Shown here: in pieces, positions 1 to 11,084 of the stretch
Layout: the number at the start of each line of letters is the position of its first letter
Position numbering within the stretch: the first letter of the stretch is position 1
NCBI RefSeq assembly: GCF_008831285.2
Contig: NW_022204937.1
Location: forward strand, 1-28,896
Direction: 5' to 3'
Length of the DNA: 28,896 nucleotides
Origin: Nymphaea colorata
Lineage: Eukaryota > Streptophyta > Magnoliopsida > Nymphaeales > Nymphaeaceae
Made by a program: the position numbers and the translations under genes
Notes under the pieces: model-generated
Databases searched by the model: none
What the model was told of the DNA's origin: nothing
Seen by the model: the letters and a program-made list of their open reading frames with translations, nothing else

Positions 1-960
1 ATCTGGTTATATTGACAGACCTTTGCACAAACGCATTCTGCATAGGCTCTTGCTCATGCCAAGTACCCCCAAATGTGGGCAAGGGGCCCAATACAAGTGG
101 GGAAGGTACACTTGACTTTTTTTAAAGGGCTGTGCACTGTGCACGTAACTAGCTTTTGGTAGTGAATCACACTTTTATTTGGGTTTCAAAAACAAAAAGT
201 GCATTGTTTCTATGAAAATGTTATATATAAGAAAATTGAATGGTGACTGACTTTTTAGAGTCATCTTCATTTAAGCAAAGCCGTTCGTTCTATGATGATA
301 GATGGTTAAGAAAAAAACAATGAAAAAATGGTGATAGATTTTTGTCATTTAATATTAGTTTTCATCATTTTATCCATGTTTTTCTCTCAACCATATATCT
401 GTATTAGATGGATGGAATTGGTTAGATGGCTGGGTGACTATCAATAGCTGAGCCATCTTTCTGCTCAATCTCTCCCTCTCTCTTACATATAAATATATAG
501 AAGTTGGCAAAAAAAAGACCACTTGGTAAGTGGGGAAAAACAAACCATCAAAATTAATTATTAAAATATTTGCTTTTACAATCTCACCTCATAAATATGA
601 TCTAAGAGAATAATTTTCTGGGCAACAAATATTTTTTCTTGCTTAAGTAATGTTTTCTTAATCATAAAATGGACAACTCTTATAACATCAAAATTTTGGT
701 ATGGAAAGATTAATTTTAAAAAGGAAAGTCTGGAACTAAAGCATGATTTATATTAAAGTAGTGTTTATAAACACACTAGGTGGTTCATTTATGATACTAA
801 AAGAAAATCCTTGAATTCAGCACACAATTAAACAAGATTAGAAACATTAATTAATCTACCAAAATATGGATGATAAGTTTGTTGGGAACAGAGTAATGTT
901 AAAGCAGAGGAAACAACAGCACCTCTTCAGCCACGTCTCAGCAGTAGATTCTCACATGGC
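1..960. other. AT-rich intergenic DNA, no gene seen
   Basis: No open frame of useful length or recognisable protein occurs on either strand. The stretch is AT-rich with short pyrimidine runs (around 470-485) and A/T homopolymers. It looks like ordinary plant intergenic DNA. I see no terminal repeat, tRNA or promoter that I can defend. Confidence 0.6.
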
Positions 961-1032
961 ATCTCGCTCAAGAAGATGGCTTTGAAACAGATAAAGAAGA
1001 AGAAGAAGAAGAGAGATATGTTTACAGGACTG

Positions 1033-1430
1033 TCTAGCAATCGTGTAACAAGGCGGATGCATTACAGTGCGGATTTCGTGGGTATGGGTGATAGTGCCGC
1101 ACAATCTAGTAGTCGTGCAACAAGTTGGACGCCTTATAGTGACAGTGCGGGCATTAGTGGGAGTGCGGCACTGTCTACCAGTCGTGCAACAAATTGGACG
1201 CGTTACAATGCGAATAGTGCGGGTAGGAATGGGAGTGCCACACAGTCTAGCGGTCGTCAAACAAATTGGAAGCGTTAGGGATAGTGTGGGTATGGGTGGG
1301 AGTGCACCACCGTCTAGTAGTTGTGCGGGTAGGAGTGTGGTTGTGGGTGATGCTGGTATGGGTGTCATAAGTTGCGTAGGAGTGCGGGTGTGGCACCTCC
1401 CACCAGTCGTGGTGCAGGTAAGAGTGCAAG
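1033..1430 (+). repeat. Degenerate minisatellite, about 70 bp unit, with an open frame through it
   Basis: Units begin with tctag or tctac at 1033, 1105, 1174, 1246 and 1313, giving lengths of 72, 69, 72 and 67 bp; a more degenerate tail runs to about 1430. The shared core is 'gtcgtgcaacaa.ttggacgc' followed by 'agtgcggg' and 'gggagtgc'. The block is clearly richer in G+C than its surroundings. The first three units are multiples of three, so an open frame at 976-1278 (100 residues, Lys-rich start, then repeats of 24, 23 and 24 residues rich in Ser/Arg/Asn) runs through them from an ATG in a good plant context (aag-ATG-gc). The 67 bp unit breaks the period, and the frame ends soon after. I do not recognise the peptide. 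The alternative is that this is simply the repeated upstream part of an LTR or promoter and the open frame is incidental. Confidence 0.6.
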
Positions 1431-1560
1431 TGTGTAGTAGCGTTTCATCATCGACTCTAGAATGCTGGGATTGTCCTTTGTGCAGTGGGAGACCAAAAGT
1501 AATAGTAATAGAAAGTCAATAAAATGTGGTGGAAAGTCCCCACCACCCAGTCATCCGTGC

Positions 1561-1700
1561 CTATAAAAATAAGGGCTTCGACCTGGGCCACCTGGTGACC
1601 CCGATTGTCGTGTATCTTTGGTGTGCAAGTGTGGAGTGGTGCATTCGTGTGTTGGAGCTTTTATGAAAAAATCACTGGGTGACCTTCTTTAGTGAGTTTT
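1561..1700 (+). promoter_or_regulatory. TATA box and leader downstream of the minisatellite, LTR-like
   Basis: A canonical TATA motif (ctataaaaat, 1561-1570) follows a short GC-rich block containing the near-palindromic 'gtggtggaaagtccccacc' (1526-1544). It is followed by a GT-rich leader with no ATG for about 90 bp. Repeated upstream region, TATA, then GT-rich leader is the usual order of U3-R-U5 in a plant LTR. No terminal TG/CA pair, target duplication or polypurine tract was found to confirm that. It could equally be a host promoter. Confidence 0.35.
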
Positions 1701-3267
1701 TTTTTTTTCTTGTAGTTCCTTTGTTGTTGTAAGGATTTCTTTAACCAATAGTGGTTGTTACTTGGTTAAGTTCAGTTTCTGAACTATTTTGATTTTATCA
1801 TTGAGATTTGGTTAGTGAACTTCCTTATCTTTTATATTTCAAATTTATATTAGTGATATCGGCGATATTGTTGTGTTTGGATCCATGCTACTATAATCTG
1901 AATCCTTATATTGATCTGAATCTTTATATTCATATAGCATTAGTAATTGGATCCATTTATTTCTTTAAATGCACCTTATATATTGCTTAGATTCATATTT
2001 GAATATGTATACTTAGATATATTGTTAAACAACCATATCTTGTCTATATTAGATCCAAACATATTACAATATTTGTTTACTTGTGGAACCAATTATGCTA
2101 ATACCGACTGTAGATTAGTGCTAATAGCGACTGTAGATTAGTTTAGTAATGAACCAACTAAAGTTTATTAGTGAAATCTATAGTCATCTTCTGGATCAAT
2201 TTTTGGATTAGTTAGGAAAATAACCAACTAAGTTTGATTCGTCTATTTTTCATATGATAATAAGTTACAAATGTCTAGATTTCCTTGGCTATGTTTGAAT
2301 TGTTATTATATGCATTTGTTAGTGGATCTACATGTTGACCTTGACAAAATAAATGGTAAATCTAACTGGATGTCAATAAGTGATAAATTCGCACGTGATA
2401 ACATGGATATTAGCAGTTGTATATGAAAATTGTCTTTATATGTGAGTTAAGTCTTTTATACAGGGGAATATTAATAAAGATAATACAAAATGAAAATCCC
2501 CATACAATTTAAAACAGTCTTTGAGATCAATGTTTAGAAGTGATAATAACCATTGGGTATGTTGCCAATCTAATTATATAATTGTGTGAATGTTTGGAAA
2601 GTGGGAGCCTACTTGAATATTGCTGTTATATGATTACGTATTTGGAACTCTGCCAGCTAAAAGAGTTATTATGCGTAAGAATGGCTGTCTTGTTGATGGA
2701 CAACCAAAAGTGAATGTACCCTTTAGTTAGACTATTGTTTGATGCATTTGTTATTGTGTGCAAAACTAGAAAGCAAAAGGGAATCCAGGTTTCAATCTTA
2801 TGACCAAGTGAGAGATGTTGGGTTGTGGCCATGAACCAAACTCATGATCTCATCCACTATGTTACATGTTACAACAACATCTGAAAAGATTATTACATAT
2901 TAGCCTTATAACTGCCTAGTTGGGCATACAAGGAATTCAAGGAAGCCAGATATAACGCCCAACATTCACTTTATGCTAAGGTAGCCTATATATTGGCTCA
3001 GGTGGCTCCTTGAAGCAAACTTGTAAAATCCTTCAATCATACCATTTCTTTTCCTATTTTATATCTCTCTATATCTCCGTGCTGATGCGTCGTTGTGTTA
3101 TTTGTTGCTGGTTCAAAGTAGCATGTTGATGCTTTGTGTGGAGATCTTGGGTAGAACCACAAAGTTCCAACAAAGAACAATCAATATATCCTTCACTGAT
3201 ATCGCAGATGCTCTCCAATCCAATGTATTTCAAAGCGAAAAGCACACACCCAGCTACCCTTGCCATT
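1700..3267. other. Non-genic region with two short tandem duplications
   Basis: No coding sequence can be supported. Two small local duplications are visible: an 18 bp unit 'atctgaatccttatattg' at 1896-1913 and 1914-1931, and a 23 bp unit at 2097-2119 and 2120-2142 that differ at one base. A TATA-like ctatatatt occurs at 2987-2995. The AT-rich sequence from 1800 to 2500 could be the interior of a decayed retroelement, but no protein domain survives to show it. Confidence 0.45.
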
Positions 3268-3485
3268 CAACTGACCAAGAAATGCGTGGAAAGATACTTG
3301 AGATGACATGTGAGACCATGTTTGTATCAACGTTGAACAATTCCATTCCACAATGTTCCCAAATACGTTCTTCAATGTTCCCAAAATTGGGAACATTGTG
3401 GAACAAAATTGTTCATAGTTGATGCAAACACAGTCTCAAACGTCTTTTTTAGTATCTTTCCTTGCATTTTTGAGCATGGTTGGCA
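3268..3485. repeat. Long imperfect inverted repeat (foldback), possible hairpin RNA or MITE
   Basis: The left arm, about 3268-3361, is matched by the reverse complement of about 3388-3485. The strongest part is 'ttccacaatgttccca' (3346-3361) against its exact complement at 3388-3403. Pairing continues outward through 'gaacaatt', 'tgatacaaac', 'gtctca' and 'agtatctttcc' with scattered mismatches. The loop contains a third copy of the core, so 3373-3398 is itself a perfect palindrome (12 bp arms, 2 nt loop). A transcript would fold into a stem of about 95 bp. That is compatible with a young MIRNA-like inverted duplication or a foldback transposon. No target or mature small RNA can be identified from sequence alone. 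Confidence 0.6.
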
Positions 3486-4640
3486 AACTCGGCGATCCAC
3501 CTCGAGCATGTTAAACCATGATAAACGTTGAAAACTTCACATAGTCTCTCCTGGCTCCACCCCTAAACTATTAGTTGTTCTTTGTAATTTACATTATAAG
3601 TAGAACCAGTTAAAAATAGATGATAAATGGATTCGAGGGTATCCACTTATGACCTTTTCATATATTGCATTTGATCATCCATTGTTTGGAAATAATGACT
3701 TGACAGTCCAAACTTTTCATTTTACAAGATTTTCCATATTTGATCATGAAATGGGGTTTAACTGATAAATTAAGTAAATTAAAATTGGCCATGCAAAAGT
3801 CAGCACAGGCTATAAAAAGGGAAACCACCACAAGAACAAATCCTTTGGGTCCTTATTTTAATCAAAGAATAGCATCCACTTGTACAACTAGCTGTGGAGC
3901 AGCATGTTAGCACTTCCCTTCAGCCAAAGTAACTATTCATGAATCATTGAGTGTGAGAGAGCATAAGAAGTTGATGAGTGTGTGAGACTGTCTAGCAACA
4001 AAGTAAAGTATGTTAATGACGATGAAAGAGACAAATGATCAATTGCACTCACTAGTTTTAGGTGCATGTATGATTGATTGATAGAAGAATAGTTGCCTTG
4101 TCCTTCTTGAATTTCTTTTTTGTTTGCATTGCATTAGATGTACTCTTCTTTCAAATTTTTAAAGATGAAAATATTTTATCAAGTCTGTTGGACAATGGCC
4201 ATGAGCCATATCCCTTCCTCCCATAATTGTGAGGGGGCCCACTTGCAGTTACGAGATAAACTTTGCGAAAAGGTTTTCAAACTGAGGATTTTCATTCTAA
4301 ACAAATTTTGGTTTTACATTATCTGTTCCTCAAATCTATCATAACCCAGCAAACCTATGAGGCTGGTTATATAAGGCAGAAATACTCAAAATTAGGGTTG
4401 AATCGGAAGATTGCCCTGTTTTTGTGCCTCATAGAAGCAAACTCGGATATTCTTTTTGTTTCAATCTCTCTCTCTTTGTTCTCTTGTTTCAATTGCTGCT
4501 GCTACCTGGTGTTTTTGGTGCTTCTGCCATTCATGCGCTCATCCTGCAGACTCTGTTGGCAAACTTGCTCATGAAAAATAGAAGGGATCGAAGGCACCAC
4601 TCCACTACAAAAACTCCAACAAAGTCTTAGTTGCCAAACT
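3486..4640. other. Non-genic region with a candidate promoter
   Basis: A TATA box (ctataaaaag, 3810-3819) is followed by an A/C-rich leader and several ATGs that open only short frames. The longest nearby frame (4263-4574, 103 residues) is Leu/Cys/Phe-rich and matches nothing I know. The microsatellite-like ctctctctcttt run near 4467-4477 is the only simple repeat. I cannot defend a gene here. Confidence 0.4.
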
Positions 4641-5238
4641 TGGGTCAGACTTGAATCGATAGTTAACCAAGTCAGTCGGTCAGTGAATCAGACTCGGTCA
4701 ACTTGGGTACCAAAAATCAGACTCACATCGACATGCGACCAGCCGTCCAGCATCCATTGTAAAAAAGGGGGGAAGTGTGAGTGAGAGGGAGATTTCTACC
4801 GACCCCTAACCTCTTGGGGGTTGCCAGCATCATTGTAGTTGACAGTCTGTCAGTAACAGCCTGATGGAGGCCAACTGACTATCTACGATTGAGAGAAGGA
4901 TAGCCCAAGAAAGAGAGAGACACATGGCTGAGTGTCGTGCCGAGCAGTCGTTGCCCATAGCCCGTCGTCTATCACTTGCAAATCATGAAATCAAGCCCCT
5001 ACACAAGGCACTAATATAATGCAGGTGGCTACAATAATTTTTTGTTCACTATGCAACAATTTTCTAAACTGGTTTCGGAAAAAAAAACCAGGTAAAAATC
5101 ATTTTTCATCAGTAGTTTCATTCCGTATCACAAAGACTGATATCATGTCAGACTCAGACAATTCACAACCAAGTTAACGAACCACCGGGTCTGCCGATTC
5201 TCTGCCAAGAGCTAGTCTTGGTGTGTATCACTTGGGTC

Positions 5239-5331
5239 CTAACCTGTGGCCCAGTAAATGAATGATCCCGACCCGACTCAAATGATTCCCGAGTCAGATC
5301 ACATGATTTGCCAATTATGTATCAAACATCT
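5239..5331 (+). repeat. Dispersed repeat fragment, first copy
   Basis: This segment resembles 8293-8381. Both run through a 'taac..gtggccca' start, a 'gactcaa..attcc.gagtcag' core and an 'aactatgt.caa'-type end. The flanking 4640-5240 is rich in 'actcggtcaa', 'cagactc' and similar motifs that also recur at 8028-8280, so the two regions probably derive from one non-coding transposable element. No coding capacity or terminal repeat was seen. Confidence 0.45.
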
Positions 5332-5344
5332 TAAGTTGGCCCCT

Positions 5345-5832
5345 GAAATTCTCAAAGATTTTCAAAACGACCAGATTCTTCTATAAAAAAAGTTTAATGA
5401 TTATTGCTTCATATCCTTTTAGAAATTTTAGAAATATTGGTTATTGAAATATTTCAACTGTCGCAAATTATTTTGCATGTGTCTATCAAACATAAGCATT
5501 AAAGTCATCTTCCATCAAACACTACTTGAACTTGGAATAGGAAATAAGGTCCTCTTCCACTGGGTTCTAGAATTAATATTCTGAAATTAAAATTCTAAAA
5601 TGTTGACAATCCCAGAGCCATCAAACGCCACCTTATGAAATTAAAAATCATCATGTAGAGGAGGGCCTAAAAACTAGGCAGTAGAACGGGCTTAGACTGG
5701 AGGTATGTCTCTCCGCATTGATGAAGTAGAGTCTTGATATGGATTAGCAGACTCTTGAAACCTTCCATTGATCCTCTGCAATAGACAGGTCTTTGCTAGA
5801 GTTAGCAATGCCTTGAAATGGTAACTTGGTAG
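5345..5832. other. Non-genic, nothing recognisable
   Basis: AT-rich sequence without open frames or clear repeats. It links the dispersed repeat fragment to the start of the duplicated block at 5833. Confidence 0.5.
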
Positions 5833-6787
5833 AAAATGCCACCAACATGAAGTTTGTGTTTCATCTCAATTTTGCAATATGATGCACTCACTTGAACTTC
5901 AACTCAAAGTCAATAATCAGAAAACGGATGGTTAGTCAATAACCCACTCTTGCCAATTCTGAAAAGCTAGCCCACTGTTTAATAGCCAGAAGCATACTTA
6001 GAAATCTGACCAAATCAAAACCAGCATGACGAACGAGGAAATACATGACCCATATTCTTTAGTGACAAGAAGGGAACTGTCAGTGGACATGTTTTCCATG
6101 AGCAAATGTCAGTGAAACTCCAGGGAGTTAGTCTTAGTATCTCAAAGTATTACAGACACTATCAATATAGCTTTATTGTGGGGATGTTTGATAGCCTCCG
6201 ATTAAAAATCTATGAATTATCTGATGTAGACCTTATGTGGCATGCTTTTGTTGAAGTGGTAAAAACATCCTTATTTTACTTTTTTGCATTGACAAAAGAT
6301 TGGATTTAAGATCAGAGTGAAGAGCATGGGAAAGTCCTTGGATTTCAAATCTTGAAGATCTCAAATACTAGACTATGTATGAATTCTATCCTAAATGATG
6401 CTCTTTTTGTGTTATTCTTTTTTTTTTTAACTGACGATGTTTGGCACCAATGAAGATCATGTTTTTCTTGCGGGACTAGTCATGAATTGCAGAAACAATG
6501 ATAAGGAAATTGGAAACATGCATGCAGAAACCTTGAGAAAGGAAGAGTGGAAGAGAAGCCTGTGATCGACCACTCACATTGGAAAAAGCCCCATATATCG
6601 TCATGTTTTGAGAACGATGTGACGAAAACCAAGTAGAATCGGCCAATTAGTTGAAACTTGATCCAAAAACTTCGGCTCAAGTTTGCCATCAGATCCAATC
6701 AGTTTGCCAGTAATTCTATTTTAATCAGCTGAAATTCAGCAGATTCTTGCAGCATTGGCTTTCTAGGTTTCCAAGGGACAATATAGA
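5833..6787 (+). repeat. Diverged direct duplication, copy A
   Basis: Copy A matches copy B (6852-9164) in the same order over its whole length. It opens with 'ccaacatgaagt', passes 'gacccatattctttagtgac' (shared with copy B around 7071-7089), 'gcaaatgtcagtgaaa' and 'atctatgaattat', and reaches 'catgcatgcagaaacctt'. It ends with a stretch, 6587-6787, whose match lies at 8966-9164. The match is substitution-rich with small indels, so the duplication is old. There is no coding sequence that I can support. It may be a tandemly duplicated fragment of a non-coding element. Confidence 0.65.
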
Positions 6788-7094
6788 AGGGGTCGCTCTG
6801 CATCATCACAAATCTTTTCCTTTTTCGATAAAAAATCCAGCCGAGACTCAAAAAATGACACCAACATGAAGTCTTCGTTTCATATCAATTTTGGTATATT
6901 ATGCATTCACTTGAACTTCAACATTTTAGGTCAATTGTTGAGACAAGGGAAGGTTAGTCAATCACCCACTCATGCTAACTCTAAAAACCTAACCCACAGC
7001 TTAATAACCTTGAGCATACCTAGGAATCTGGCAAAATAAAAAATCAGCATGCTTAAAGAGGAGATTCATGACCCATATTCTTTAGTGACATGAA

Positions 7095-7254
7095 GGGGTC
7101 ATTTGGCATCAGTAATATATTGTTATTATCTCATGAATGTGACCCAAAAAAATGAGGCAGGTTTATAGAACAGTAGTTATAAAATTTCATGAATTTGACC
7201 AAATTTTTTGGGACAAATTCATGAAGCAATAACAATGTGCTAATATTTCAAAAC
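7095..7254. mobile_element. MITE-like foldback inserted in copy B
   Basis: The 160 bp segment is absent from the matching place in copy A. It is flanked by the 7 bp direct repeat acatgaa (7088-7094 and 7255-7261). Its two halves are inverted copies: 'attgttatt' then 'catgaat.tg..cccaaaaaa' on the left pairs with the complementary 'ttttttggg..aa' to 'aataacaat' on the right over about 33 bp. The extreme ends pair less well. A short non-coding foldback with a target duplication fits a MITE. A 7-8 bp duplication would suit a hAT-type element best, but the ends are too decayed to assign a superfamily. Confidence 0.6.
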
Positions 7255-7817
7255 ACATGAAAGGAAACTATTGTTGACATGTTTTCCACAAGCAAATGTC
7301 AGTGAAAGTCTGGGGAGGGGGACTTAGTTTCTCAAAGTATTACACACCATCTTAATTACTTACCATATTAATGGGGTGTTTGATAGCATCAGATTTACAA
7401 TCTATGAATTATTTGATATAGATCTTATGTAGCATGGTTTTGTTTTAGTTCTTTAGATTGAGAAAAAATAGGATTTAAGATCGGAGGGGAAAGAGTCTAG
7501 TCTTAAATCTACAGTTTTCAAGTCCTGAAGATCTCAAATACTATTAAATCAAGGGTATCCAAAATGATGCTATTTTTTTTGCTCATTCTTTCTTGATAAT
7601 CATTATCCTCTTCACTGTCGTGTGCAAATTACTTCAGCAAAAAATATTGTTAGCACACTTCTTTGACATCATCAATCACATCAGTAAACTTGTGACTGAT
7701 GGTTCCCATTTTTTGCTGATGATTTTTTGCACCAATAAAGATCATTGACAAGGAAAAAAAACATGCATGCAGAAACCTTGAAAAAGAAAGTGGTGGAAGA
7801 AAAAGCCTGTCCATTGG

Positions 7818-8914
7818 TTGGTAGGCCATGAGTAGCGTAATCGACATTCAACCATGTGATTTGACTCGACTCATGTCCCACAATGATGGCGCTACTTGAA
7901 GCCGTCATTGGCATGACCTTACTATTTCCCTTTGTTTAATTAATGTATTTCTTTGACTTTGTTAATATTATTCATTTATTTTATAAATGTAATACCATAA
8001 TTGGAAAATTCCTAACTCTAACTCTAACTCGGATCAGTAGAAGACCAAGTCAGAATCACTTGGTCAACCAGTTGACTTATAAACTGAGCCGAGTCAGGTG
8101 ACAATGGTATTTTTATAGGATATCAAGGAAGTAAGGTCCGTAACTCTCTAAATTGTTACTTTCCACTGTATTTTTACTGCAACCGAGTAAGACAATTTTA
8201 GACAAGTCGATGCGATTTTGAGCAAGTCAATGACAATTTTCGTCAAGTCAGGTCGAGTTAGGGGTAAGTCAAGTTGTAACTCACTCATACCTTAACTCGT
8301 GGCCAGATTTGTAGGTGATACGAGCTGACTCAAGCAATTCCTGAGTCAGCCCAGCAAGTTTGCGAACTATGTGCAATACAACCCAACAGGTTTTCAAAAA
8401 CTTGTAGTTTTGCAGGAATATGTTTATTCTGATTACCACTTCAAAATATTACTTAGCTTCATATATATTGATATTCCCAGTCAAAGGATTAACTCTGATA
8501 AAGTTCATAGTCCCTAGCTTGGAAGCGACAAGAACAGAATATGTCTCCCAGTGCTTAATTAGTTTTCCAACACAAAACACTGCCAATGCAGAGATTAATC
8601 AAGTTGGCATACCATCATCAGCATATTGACAAGTTTATTGCGAAATATGTATATGTATATATATATATATATGTCCCCTAAACATATTACAATAATAAAA
8701 CATTAGATCACCTGAATTCGACTCGTGGGTAAAATAAAAAGCTAGTGCTTGTAAATAGAAAGATTTTGACATGATGGACCGGTTGACATGTCATAAAAAA
8801 AAAAGTAAATTGAAAAATAAATGGCAAAATAACCATGCAATGGAAAGAAAATGCCTACACGACACCATGTACTATTTATAGCAGTGTATATATATATATA
8901 TACCAGATTAACAG
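7818..8914. mobile_element. About 1.1 kb insert of repeat DNA in copy B
   Basis: This block interrupts the copy A/copy B match and is bracketed by the 9 bp direct repeat gtccattgg (7809-7817 and 8915-8923), which could be a target-site duplication. It contains sequence related to 5239-5331 at 8293-8381. It also has a short (AT)n tract near 8650-8672 and another near 8885-8902. The ends do not form an obvious terminal inverted repeat and no transposase is encoded, so the boundaries and class are inference. Confidence 0.35.
8293..8381 (+). repeat. Dispersed repeat fragment, second copy
   Basis: Related to 5239-5331 in the same orientation, sharing 'gactcaa', 'gagtcag' and 'aactatgt.caa' landmarks at matching spacing. 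It lies inside the 1.1 kb insert of copy B. That suggests the insert belongs to the same element family as 4640-5340. Confidence 0.45.
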
Positions 8915-9164
8915 GTCCATTGGGCATCACGAAAGATGTGTATTTCCAAAGGGGACTTTTCCTGTGAGGTAAAGCCCCAGATATCGCCATGTTTTATGAG
9001 AACGATATGACAAAAAGGACCAAGTAAAATCGGCCGAGTTGGAACTTGATCCAAAATCTTCAGCTCAGTTTGCTATCTGATCCAATCGGTTGGCCATTGA
9101 TTAAATTTTAATCGGCCAAAATTCTGCTGGTTGTTGCAAAATTGGTTTCTCTGGGCAATATATA

Positions 9165-10222
9165 TACTTGGGTGCATGTGATCAAACAACTAAGTTAATA
9201 TCAGCAGATCGAATCCAATCTTTTATTTTATAATAGCTGCTATGGACATGAGTTCTTTTTCGTTTACCAATCAAAATGAAGTTCTCTAATTTTAAATATC
9301 TAAACATTTTCATGATATTCTTGTTCCCAAGCAATTATTTAGGACTTGTACTACCAAAGTTAAATGGCATGTCCCTGTGACAATCTTTACTTTGCCAGCA
9401 CTAGAATTGGAATATCAAAGTACCAACTACTGTTGAGTTAGAGGTTGTTTTCTCTTTGTGCATGTACAAGTGAAAAATTTCTTCTTCCTTAACTAGAACT
9501 AGGCTTCTTTATATTCTTTGGAAACGGTGGGGATTAATTTTCCAGCTAGCGTTGGAGCTTCAATTTCTAATGATACTGCCACGTAGCCAGAGGCTCTGAA
9601 ATGTGACTGCATAATGAGTTAATTTGATGGAACATTTAATTCACCCTGCAACGAACTTACCAATTAAGTGTTCAGAATTCATACTGGAAAAAGAAAAGAT
9701 AACCCATCGAATTGGTCAGGCTGCTGAATCGGTCAGCTGAAACATGTGAATTCTATTTTTTGGATAAATAAATAAGCCTATGAAATAAAAGACCAAAATC
9801 TGTAAAATAATATTAATACAAAAATGAGCATTGAGCATTAAGTAACACACGACAATTGCCCACCCAAATTGGTTTGGCATATTTGAATCGCGATTCAAAC
9901 AAGATAGGTATATGCCAATCGCGGTGAATCAATTGTGACTTTCGTTATAAAAAAATGTTCATTAATACTGTATAGCGGATATGTCTATCCAAATTTTCTC
10001 CTTGTTTTCTCTCAATTGTGCAAGTGAGCTGGATGATTCTTGATAGCCAGCCTAAAATCACTATTCAAATTTTCTATAGATATAGCTACCAAACCCTAAT
10101 ATACTTGATTAGATGGATATCATGTGAGCCATGGATTTTAAGGTGGCCAGATGTTTGAGATGAAGTTGAAAAAATAGAAACCTAGTTTTATTTTCAAGAG
10201 AAAAAATACCACTCATAGGAGG
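9165..10222. other. Non-genic region with a perfect palindrome
   Basis: No coding sequence is supported. The one striking element is the 18 bp perfect palindrome tttgaatcgcgattcaaa (9882-9899). It is nested between ttggcata (9874-9881) and tatgccaa (9911-9918), which are complementary to each other. The rest is AT-rich with short homopolymers. Confidence 0.5.
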
Positions 10223-10340
10223 GAATAAATCTATTTCCTTAATCGACATCCTTTTTTTTAAAGGGTATTCCCCATTCATGAAAATACAGCTTAGTTTCCT
10301 TTTTTTCAACTTAGTCATTACCATCCTTTAAAATCAAAGG

Positions 10341-10341
<1 letters not shown>

Positions 10342-10427
<86 letters not shown>

Positions 10428-10440
10428 CTAGAGAGAGAGA
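10342..10440. repeat. (TA)n(GA)n compound microsatellite
   Basis: About 30 TA dinucleotides pass directly into about 13 GA, then 'ctagagagagaga'. The corresponding tract in the second duplicate (15212-15280) is shorter and interrupted by a G, so the two have diverged in length since duplication. Confidence 0.95.
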
Positions 10441-10812
10441 ATGAAATTGGTAGACCACAAACCATTTACGTCATGGATAAAAATAAAACCGTTCAATTCG
10501 TTGCTAAAAATGTTTTAAACAAAATAAAAACGTCCTAACATGTTAAAAAATACTAATTTGATAAGAAACATGGTTTGGTTAAACTTGTTTTTAAGGAAGA
10601 TAGAGATTTCTCCATCATCAGAATTTTGATGTAAAATAAACCGTTCAATATATGAGCAGATCAACTAAAGTTGAGAAAATGATTCACTCAATATATGTTT
10701 GATATCAGCTTATTCTTAAGATCATATATGTGAAGTTAGATAGCAAAAAATACACTATAATCATTGAATAGCCGTCTGATTTTGCCCCAGACCTAATGGC
10801 TTGAGACCTAAA

Positions 10813-10893
10813 ATATATATGTATGTATGTATATATACATATATATATATGTATATATATATAAATTTAAATATATATGCACATATATATATA

Positions 10894-10934
<41 letters not shown>

Positions 10935-11006
10935 ATATATGTACATGTATATGTATATGTATATGTATATATATATGTACAGGTATATATATATGTGTAT
11001 ATATAT

Positions 11007-11084
<78 letters not shown>

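Larger units (their letters stand above)
6852..9164 (+). repeat. Diverged direct duplication, copy B, with two internal insertions
   Basis: Copy B follows copy A after a 64 bp gap and is in the same orientation. It is longer because of a 160 bp foldback at 7095-7254, about 140 bp of extra sequence near 7590-7730, and about 1.1 kb between roughly 7818 and 8914. With the foldback and the 1.1 kb removed, its length is about 1.06 kb, close to that of copy A. The continuation of copy A after 'gaagcctgtg' reappears only at 8966. That is the main evidence that the 1.1 kb was inserted into copy B, or lost from copy A. Confidence 0.6.

Noticed and set aside
1033-1320. CRISPR-like array
   Set aside because: Units are degenerate, contiguous and lack unique spacers of constant size; the context is a plant genome.
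4603-4613. cactacaaaaa as the terminus of a CACTA transposon
   Set aside because: No inverted partner or flanking 3 bp duplication was found in the window; the motif is short and common.
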